Assembly (NCBI GenBank): GCA_021014325.1
Contig: CM037472.1
Coordinates: 10,540,001 to 10,604,000, forward strand
Length of the DNA stretch: 64,000 nucleotides
Direction: 5' to 3'
Origin: Plazaster borealis
Lineage: Eukaryota; Echinodermata; Asteroidea; Forcipulatida; Labidiasteridae
The position numbers were made by a program, and so were the translations under genes. Shown here piece by piece: positions 59,501-64,000 of the stretch (its first letter is position 1; every line of letters begins with the position of its first letter). Below the pieces are notes generated by a model. That model was not told the DNA's origin and made no database searches. It was given only the letters and a program-made list of their open reading frames with translations.

Positions 59501-62500
59501 GGGTCTCACTCCCCTGAAGCTTCTCTTGCAGATCTTCAAACTGTTTTACATTTGCCTTACTTTCCTCAATGGCCTTGAAGAAGTAGGCGTTCTCCTTCAC
59601 CAGGTTCTTGATATCCTCGTCCTTGTTCTTGAGTATATCTGCAAGCTGTTGATGGTTATCTAAAGTAGAGTTCAGCATGTCTTTTGTTCCTGACAAGTCA
59701 GCTTGGAGCTCCTCGTATTCGCTCTGTAGTCTCATCACCTCCGTCTCCTTGGTATTCTTCAGATGGATGAGTTTTTCATGTTCTTGCTGCAAGGTGCTCG
59801 TGTCCAAATCCCTCGACTTTGAGAGCTCTTGTATTGTCTTTTCATACCGCTGCATATTTTGCTGAATTTCCTGATGAAGACTGTCTTTGTCTCTCTTAAG
59901 GCTCTCCATCTGATGCTCATAATTTCTTAGGAGCTTCGACTCTTCCTCGGCATGATGTCGCTGCCCTTCCAACTTTTCTTTTGTTTCCGTGTAAGCCAAA
60001 TCCAGTCTCTCTTTCTCAGCAGTCACATCGCCGAGAGTGCCTTCTAGTTCATAAATCCGTTCTTTTAACCGGTTCATTTCAGCGTCCTTCCCCTGGCCAG
60101 ATGAAAGAGATACATCTAGCTGATCTGTAAGGTCCGCCACGCTACTTTCAAGCTGCTCTTTAAGAGCCAGACTGACCATACTCGCACTCTGCTCCTTTAA
60201 CTGCTGCAACTCCTTCTCAAGACTTTCAATGTTTGCTTTACTCTCATTTGCCTGAAGCACAAGCTCCATGTTAGTACCTTCCAGTTCCTTCTTGATTGTA
60301 CTCGTTTCAAGAAGCTCTTCCTGCAGACTTACAAGTTCTTCATCCTCCTCGTCTTGTCCTCTCCGAAGTGCGCTTGCTTCTTCTTTCCTCCTGTCAAGCT
60401 CATCTTTCAGTTCCTTTAAATCTTTGTCTTGTTTAGTCCTGAGCTCTTCAAGACCCCTCAGTAGATCTTCCTTATGGTTCAAGTCACTAACAATCTTGGT
60501 GTTTTCTGATGTCAGTTTTTCAACGGTCTCCTTCATTTGGTCTCTGGATTGCAGGACCTGATTCAGAGCCTGTTGATGCTGTTGATTGAGAAGTTGAAAA
60601 TCGGCCTCCAGCTGGTCCCTCTGTCCGTCATCTCTCAAGAAGGCTTCCTTCTGAAGATGTAGCTCCTGCTTGTACTCCTGGGCCTGCTGGGAGGAGTGTT
60701 GGGCCGCATCCTCTGCATGTTGTAACTTGCTCTTCATCGATTCCAACTCCTGCGACAAAGTCGACGATGCTTCTTCCTTAGACTTAAAATCCGCCTGAAG
60801 ATTTTCAAGTTTATTCTGCAAGGCTTGCTGAAATGAAAAAAATCACAAATTCAATTTAGCCTGATCTATTCAGTAAACAGCCACTGATTGAAAATAAATT
60901 TATTATGGAGGAAGAAATAAGTACCTTATCCTGAGTAAGTGAATTCTTCTCTTGATGCAGACGTTGCATTTCTTCCTCGATCTCCTCTATTCTGTCTTGA
61001 AGTGTCTCCAAGTCTTCTTCCAGAAGCTCAGTCTGCTGATTCTCAATATCCCTCAAACCCTTCAAAAAATCGCAAAAAAACAAGATAAGAAGACATGAGA
61101 AACACCCTCCGTTGAATTATGAAATGATTTGAATGATCTTAATTCATGCATTGATTATGATTTTAATGACTGATAATGATTGATATGATAATCTGGGGTT
61201 TCCCTTAAAAAACAAATTTACTCTCTTTTTTTCCCCCACTCTTTTTTGTTGACCAAGCTTCTTTTTTTTTCTTTCAACACAAAAGAAATCAGGTGTCCCT
61301 AGGTCAGACTTAAGCCTGGTTCATACTTCCTGCGAATGCGAATGCGATACGAATGTTGACGTCACAAATTTGGAACAAATAATTCGCAAGAGTTGAGCTG
61401 TGCTCAACTTTTGCGAATATTCGCAGCGAAAACAGAGTTGTGACGTCAAATTCACGTCAAATTCGCTTCGCATTCGCATTCGCATTCGCAGGAAGTATGA
61501 ACCGGGCTTAAGTCTCCGTTTACATGTGCTATACAATGATTTTCCCAAGGGCCCAAAAATCGGAAATCAGACGAAAGCAGGGAGAATATCATGCCTGCTT
61601 TTGGTAACCCCTGGAGTTACAGATTCCCAGCAGCTTTTGGGAACAGTATCCTCACCACTAGAGAAGTAGATCAAAGAGCCTGACTTATTTAATTTGGAGA
61701 AAAACTACAGCATTCTTTGTTTACCAGACATACTTTAAAAAGTCTAAAAATCTGTTAAAAGTCTGACATTGTCTCATCCCTGGAGTATGTTGCCACCCTT
61801 TCCCCGCTCACCTTCTGTGCCAGAAGGCTCTGCAGTTCCACGTCTTTCTCCTTGAGCTGTTCCCTCATCCTGACCACCACCTCTTCTAAGGCTTGCTTCT
61901 CCATATCCCAGTCTGCTCGGATCAGCTCAAAGTGCTCAATCTGCTCCTGGAGGACGTGAGCTGCCTCCGGGAACCTTTAAAGAAAGTGTTTTAAAATGTT
62001 AGTAAGAGTTGTTCAGCAGTGACATATTGGTACAAATCGATTGAAGAAAGCCACAAGCACCTTGTACTAAAATGCCAATAGCAGCCGCAAGGTTTGACCT
62101 ACCATTCACATAAAGAGGTCAAAGTAAAGGTCATGTCAGGATATGAAATTTTCCAATGTAGTATGTTAAAGTGTAATGTGGAAGATACCTTTGTTTTATT
62201 CCTGAGAACATGATGGAATCATCGTACTCTCCATCAAAGCTGACGTTGTCCGAGCTCTCCAAGGCACCGACCTGACTGTCAGGTAAATCATTCTCACTCA
62301 TAGCCATCGACGAAGCGTACATGGGTGTCTGTCCTGAGCTGGCGGTTCTCTCCGACTCTGTGCTAGTACCGGACGGTGATCGCGGCCATCTAAACTGAAT
62401 ACGAGCTGAATCTACGGCTGTCCCACTCTGTCTTCCCTCGTGCAGTCTGGTGTTGCTCTCCGTCTCACTATCCACTGATAATTCCAACGTTCTATCAGAG

Positions 62501-62805
62501 CCTGATCGGGAGCTTGATCGTTTCAAGCCGTCGACGTCTTTGTTCAGCTTGATGATGAGGCCCTCGCAGCTCTCTTTGTCCTCGACGAGGGAGGCGCAGG
62601 ACTCGTTCAGCTGTCTGACTTCAGTCTCCAGGTGGTCCACTCTGTGCCGGAGATGTTGGTTCTCTTCCTCCAGTGCCTGAAGCAGGTCGGGGGTGATGTC
62701 TTCCTTGGTCGGGGATCCGATGTCGACGATGATATCCGACGTCTCGTCGCCGATTTGGACACTGGCGGCTTTCAAGACGGCAACCGATTCCTTTCCTTCC
62801 GAAAC
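47201..62805 (-). CDS. TRIP11: TRIP11 / GMAP-210 golgin, C-terminal 2017 codons in 12 exons (5' exons outside window)
   Basis: Exons 62805-62189, 61974-61812, 61059-60925, 60827-56901, 55825-55632, 54693-54530, 53776-53673, 52562-52463, 51332-51251, 50083-49969, 48641-48537 and 47548-47201 join in frame to 6054 nt. The product is a golgin: long coiled coil, then a GRAB domain (visible residues about 1829-1867, PLMKNLVLGYFHAP) and a Ser/Pro-rich tail ending in SSGLSDILQ, all collinear with vertebrate TRIP11. GMAP-210 is a cis-Golgi tether; in the known family an N-terminal ALPS motif captures curved vesicles and GRAB recruits ARF1-GTP. The human protein has about 1979 residues; here 2017 remain without the N-terminus, so the full protein is longer. 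The ALPS-encoding exon should lie to the right of the window. All introns are GT-AG. Confidence 0.95.
47877..48004. mobile_element. MITE with AGGCCATATCCGATTTGGCGG termini (TRIP11 intron)
   Basis: GGCCATATCCGATTTGGCGG and CTACAGCTACGGC at the left are inverted as GCTGTAGCCGCCAAATCGGA and CACGGCC at the right. Confidence 0.93.
48537..48641 (-). CDS. TRIP11: TRIP11 post-GRAB exon
   Basis: It encodes GGWLSGIWGRGTPSSTPPST and RRSKMEN, the counterpart of the vertebrate WMTGWLGGGSKSVPNTPLR stretch. Acceptor TTACAG, donor GTAAGT, phase 0 at both ends. Confidence 0.92.
48762..49137 (+). repeat. Full-length tRNA-derived SINE (TRIP11 intron)
   Basis: Head: A box TGGCCGAGCGGATAAGAGCA and B box GGTTCGAGTTCC, resembling a class II (Leu/Ser-like) tRNA. 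Body: ACTTGTGCTTAAGCAAGACA, GGATTCGCCCCGGTGTTCCT. Tail: GCGCTATATAAGAAGCCACT. It is the best-preserved copy of the main SINE family in this window. Confidence 0.9.
49530..49716. mobile_element. MITE with ~45 bp terminal inverted repeats (TRIP11 intron)
   Basis: GGGACAGGTTGCCTTGAATC and GAGCGAGTTGGTCTATGAAA at the left pair with TTTCATAGACCAACTCGCCC and GATCCAAGGCAACGTGTCCC at the right. Confidence 0.93.
49969..50083 (-). CDS. TRIP11: TRIP11 GRAB-domain exon
   Basis: It encodes PLMKNLVLGYFHAPQKKRSE followed by VLKLIGNVLNFSSDELEV. This is the GRIP-related ARF-binding (GRAB) domain, which binds ARF1-GTP in known golgins and gives Golgi targeting. Acceptor CACCAG, donor GTAAGT. Confidence 0.97.
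50370..50790 (+). repeat. tRNA-derived SINE with (ATT)n tail (TRIP11 intron)
   Basis: TGGCCGAGAGGTCTAGAGTA, CTCAAGCTCTGGTGTTTCGG and AAGCGAGACACTTAACCACT, with a GCGCTGTATAAGAACTGCGT end and TTATTATTG repeats. Confidence 0.88.
51060..51218 (-). repeat. tRNA-derived SINE, head half (TRIP11 intron)
   Basis: The minus strand has GTGGTGGCCGAGCGGTCTTG, GGTTCGATACCC and GTGCCCTTGAGCAAGGC blocks. Confidence 0.85.
51251..51332 (-). CDS. TRIP11: TRIP11 exon before the GRAB domain
   Basis: It encodes FKKEDLLHQYEARFEEFGNA and KDSKVD, leading into the GRAB domain as SEGKVDK does in human. Acceptor TTTCAG, donor GTAAGT, phase 1 in and 2 out. A MITE ends about 20 bp upstream of the acceptor. Confidence 0.9.
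51352..51750 (-). mobile_element. MITE family A copy abutting a TRIP11 splice acceptor
   Basis: Full inverted family A element. Its TTTAAAGGGATTGTATACGT end lies about 20 bp from the acceptor of exon 51332-51251. Confidence 0.92.
51770..51985 (+). repeat. tRNA-derived SINE, diverged (TRIP11 intron)
   Basis: GTCATGGCTGAGTGGTCTAG, AACTTAAGTTCTGGTGGCCG and the tail GATTAGCAACCTGCGCGCCG and CTGCATACTCCTAAGGAGTT. Confidence 0.75.
52071..52145. repeat. Duplicate of the 52561-52645 intron/exon border
   Basis: TCCTGGAACGATGAAATTGA, ATACATATCCGATTGTTAGG and AAAGTCCTTTCC match the acceptor flank of exon 52562-52463, placed on the other side of that exon. Confidence 0.9.
52463..52562 (-). CDS. TRIP11: TRIP11 exon, conserved ALDAASRLSEQLD segment
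   Basis: It encodes TTEALDAASRLSEQLDRKEE, matching [20 protein letters not shown] of human TRIP11. Acceptor TTCCAG, donor GTAAGA, phase 0 in and 1 out. Its upstream intron flank is duplicated at 52071-52145. Confidence 0.95.
53402..53546. repeat. Long inverted repeat (hairpin), ~62 bp arms (TRIP11 intron)
   Basis: AGTGGTGGTTCTGAGAAGAA and TTGACAACTCGATG at the left pair with GTTGAGTTGTCAA and AATTCTTCTCAGAACCACCA at the right, across an 18 bp loop. Confidence 0.93.
53673..53776 (-). CDS. TRIP11: TRIP11 coiled-coil exon
   Basis: It encodes KEAEIAADVERYKQRADEKD and onward. Acceptor GAACAG, donor GTTAGT, phase 1 in and 0 out. It is collinear with the human segment before LQECLDEANAALD. Confidence 0.88.
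53926..54072. mobile_element. MITE family C copy, left end lost
   Basis: AGGCACAACAATTATGCTTA, then GCAGCTCTATGAAATTGGGC at the right end. Confidence 0.85.
54160..54410. repeat. Dispersed repeat shared with 38700-38990
   Basis: GTGACTGGCCAGCAGGACCA, ATAGTCCGCCAGCTTTTCCA and ACTAGCCAGCCGGACCACTT are shared in order with the copy in hnRNP L intron 1. Confidence 0.8.
54530..54693 (-). CDS. TRIP11: TRIP11 coiled-coil exon
   Basis: It encodes EQVQQYSTSLANLQLVLEQF, matching [20 protein letters not shown] of human TRIP11. Acceptor TTATAG, donor GTAGGT, phase 2 in and 1 out. Confidence 0.95.
54910..55385 (-). repeat. ~116 bp satellite array, 4-5 copies, inverted (TRIP11 intron)
   Basis: CAGTGGATGATATTG recurs at about 55005 and 55121 and onward, with CAGACAGTAGGAGGGTTGAC and GATATCATATTGCAGGCTGG. 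It is the reverse complement of the arrays at 16740 and 37388. Confidence 0.92.
55415..55610. mobile_element. MITE family C copy, near consensus (TRIP11 intron)
   Basis: GGGCCCAATTTCATAGAGCT at the left and AGCTCTATGAAATTGGGCCC at the right, about 195 bp. Confidence 0.94.
55632..55825 (-). CDS. TRIP11: TRIP11 coiled-coil exon
   Basis: It encodes EVERLRGHLLEVEEGYTREA, matching LERLRNHLLESEDSYTREA of human TRIP11. Acceptor TTCAG, donor GTATTG, phase 0 in and 2 out. Confidence 0.94.
56638..56790. repeat. Dispersed repeat with tRNA-like sequence, abuts TRIP11 giant exon's intron
   Basis: ATAAGCACTGTAAACTCTAC, ATCCACAGGCATACTACT and GAGATTTGAACCCACAACCC are shared with 9004-9155 and 30735-30900. 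Confidence 0.65.
56901..60827 (-). CDS. TRIP11: TRIP11 giant coiled-coil exon (3927 nt)
   Basis: One uninterrupted exon of 1309 codons encodes the main rod. It contains segments recognisable from vertebrate TRIP11, for example VLNEKTRECSNQKNEVHRLV, LSRLIQDKDLEIEALKQKSE and MQNQALMFQQERDQALLALQ near the end. Glu, Lys, Gln and Leu dominate, with no predicted membrane segment. Vertebrate TRIP11 also has one giant exon for this region. Acceptor TTTCAG, donor GTTAGT, phase 0 at both ends. The remaining open frame past 56901 is intron. Confidence 0.96.
60925..61059 (-). CDS. TRIP11: TRIP11 coiled-coil exon
   Basis: Forty-five codons, GLRDIENQQTELLEEDLETL and onward, strongly heptad-like. Acceptor TTGAAG, donor GTACTT, phase 0 in and out. 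Confidence 0.88.
61312..61510. mobile_element. MITE with AAGCCTGGTTCATACTTCCTGCGAA-type termini (TRIP11 intron)
   Basis: AAGCCTGGTTCATACTTCCT and GCGAATGCGAATGCGA at the left pair with TCGCATTCGCATTCGCATTC and GCAGGAAGTATGAACCGGGC at the right. An inner GAGTTGAGC-TGTGCTCAACTTTTGCGAA palindrome is also present. Confidence 0.93.
61812..61974 (-). CDS. TRIP11: TRIP11 coiled-coil exon
   Basis: It encodes AAHVLQEQIEHFELIRADWD and KEKDVELQSLLAQK, heptad-like. Acceptor TTAAAG, donor GTGAGC, phase 2 in and 0 out. Confidence 0.88.
62189..62805 (-). CDS. TRIP11: TRIP11, first exon visible in the window (internal exon)
   Basis: It encodes a coiled-coil segment (LLQALEEENQHLRHRVDHLE) followed by a Ser/Thr-rich, probably disordered stretch and an acidic FDGEYDDSIMF motif. 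Acceptor ACTCAG, donor GTATCT, phase 0 in and 2 out. The upstream exon is outside or not recognised. Confidence 0.85.
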
Positions 62806-63162
62806 CTGAGTTTGCATAAAAAGCTATGAGATAATTTCTGAATTGTAATTTCAGAGTTGTGCTGACTATTAATGTAAAAAAAGTTTCTTTCACCAGAAGA
62901 AGCCAGAAGGTTTCCATTTTGGAAGTTGTTATTAAATTTAAAGAGACGTTTCCAAAGGAACCTAACAAAAAATATTGAAATCTGGTTGAACTTGGGAGAT
63001 TTAGGGTAGAAAATAACGTCTTCTTATTCTGTAATTTCAATTCTGAAGGCCTAATCTTTGAATGATATAAAATGCCTTGATGCTCTTGTTGTGAATTTTA
63101 CAGTTTCTTCCCTTTCAGGATTTCTTCTTGTTGGCTGAAACTGCGATGTGATTAAATTAATA

Positions 63163-63430
63163 AATCTCAAAGGGTTTGCAAGGTGAATGCGGCACAATCC
63201 GCAGCCAACCATGCCAGAAACACTGCAGCAAACCCCTTATCTTAATGATAAGTCTACGAGGTTCTTTAACGTGCATTACACAACGTACAGGAATTACGGC
63301 TTAATATCCCATCGGAAGAACGAAGCAATAAATGTTTATAACTCAAGGACAAAAGTGCCATACCCAGACCCCAAACCCACACTCTGATAACACCAGAACT
63401 TTAAGTTTGGTGCACCAGACTGCTCCGCAA
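63163..63430 (-). repeat. tRNA-derived SINE (TRIP11 intron)
   Basis: The minus strand has the CTTAAAGTTCTGGTGTTATC head and TTCTTCCGATGGGATATTAA and GGTTGGCTGCGGATTGTGCC body of the main SINE family. Confidence 0.82.
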
Positions 63431-63650
63431 CAACACAGTTACACTCCACATTACAACAAAAATGCCGCATCCGACTGCTACTTTATCTCCCTTAATTTAG
63501 GTTAAATTACATCCTAAAATAATCAGCCATTTTTGTGTCTATGGTGGTCTTGACCCTGCTACTCACTACTAACGTCATTTTAGTTCCTTTTGGCATGAAG
63601 GCACAAGAGTTCCGGCCATGCCATGTAATGTCTGCTGAAATTTTCCATTT

Positions 63651-64000
63651 TAAAGGCATCGTGCACGTTTGGTAATTGTCAAAGACCAGTGTTCTCATTC
63701 GGTGTATCCCAACATATGCATAACATAACAAGCCTGTGAAAATTTGGGCTCAATTGGTCATCGAAGTTGCAAGAAAAATAATGAAAGAAAAAACACCCTT
63801 GTTGTACAAATTTGTGTGCTTTCAGATGTAGGAATAAAATCTTCTTGCAAGAAGTCTTTTATTATTTTAGTGAGAAATTACCTCTTTCTCAAAAACTACG
63901 TTACTTCAGAGGGAGTCGTTTCTCACAATGTATATACTATCAACAGCTCTCCGTTGCTTGTTACCAAGTCAGTTTTTATGCTAATATATATTTTGAGTAA
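63651..64000 (+). mobile_element. MITE family B copy, cut by the window edge
   Basis: TTTAAAGGCATCGTGCACGT onward, with the GGGCTCAATTGGTCATCGAA interior and CTTCTTGCAAGAAG palindrome. The right terminus lies beyond base 64000. Confidence 0.9.

Noticed and set aside
62621..63040. 139-codon minus-strand frame overlapping the first visible TRIP11 exon
   Set aside because: It reads the conserved exon in the wrong frame and otherwise covers intron.
63094..63134. Possible 33 nt upstream TRIP11 mini-exon between a CAG and a GTAAAA
   Set aside because: The frame that looks like coiled coil (QQEEILKGKK) does not match the phase of the next exon, and the in-phase reading has no family resemblance.

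Overview
The window looks like animal nuclear DNA, most likely from an echinoderm. Three things point there: intron-rich genes with vertebrate-like protein sequence, an exon of the SPEC3/STUM membrane-protein family (first described in sea urchin), and a very dense population of short inverted-repeat elements and tRNA-derived SINEs. The species cannot be named from the sequence alone.

Two genes, both on the minus strand, account for nearly all coding sequence. At 18137-42263 lies a complete hnRNP L gene. I reconstructed 16 coding exons that join in frame to 554 codons plus a stop, giving a four-RRM RNA-binding splicing regulator. At 47201-62805 lies the 3' part of TRIP11 (GMAP-210). Twelve exons give 2017 codons plus a stop, including one 3.9 kb coiled-coil exon and the GRAB domain; the N-terminal exons lie beyond the right edge. 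TRIP11 is upstream of hnRNP L in the same orientation, with about 4.9 kb between its stop codon and the hnRNP L start codon. On the plus strand, two exons of a SPEC3/STUM-like gene sit at 5932-6123 and 7744-7819.

The most notable observation is that two hnRNP L introns are AT-AC introns with U12-type (minor spliceosome) donor and branch-site sequences. The reading frame and the conserved protein are restored only if these AT-AC borders are used. A second oddity is an 86 bp inverted copy of part of hnRNP L exon 10 inside intron 7, with only in-frame indels.

Layout: 1-4.6 kb is tandem repeats, including a 2.1 kb minisatellite of 18 bp units with a higher-order pattern near 374 bp. 4.9-8 kb holds the SPEC3-like exons among inverted-repeat elements. 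8-18 kb is intergenic and repeat-rich. 18-42 kb is hnRNP L. 42.3-47.2 kb is intergenic. 47.2-62.8 kb is TRIP11, and 62.8-64 kb is a TRIP11 intron. Introns and spacers carry at least ten families of MITE-like elements, several SINE families, a LINE 3' fragment and a Tigger-like DNA transposon. A ~116 bp satellite occurs at three separate places.
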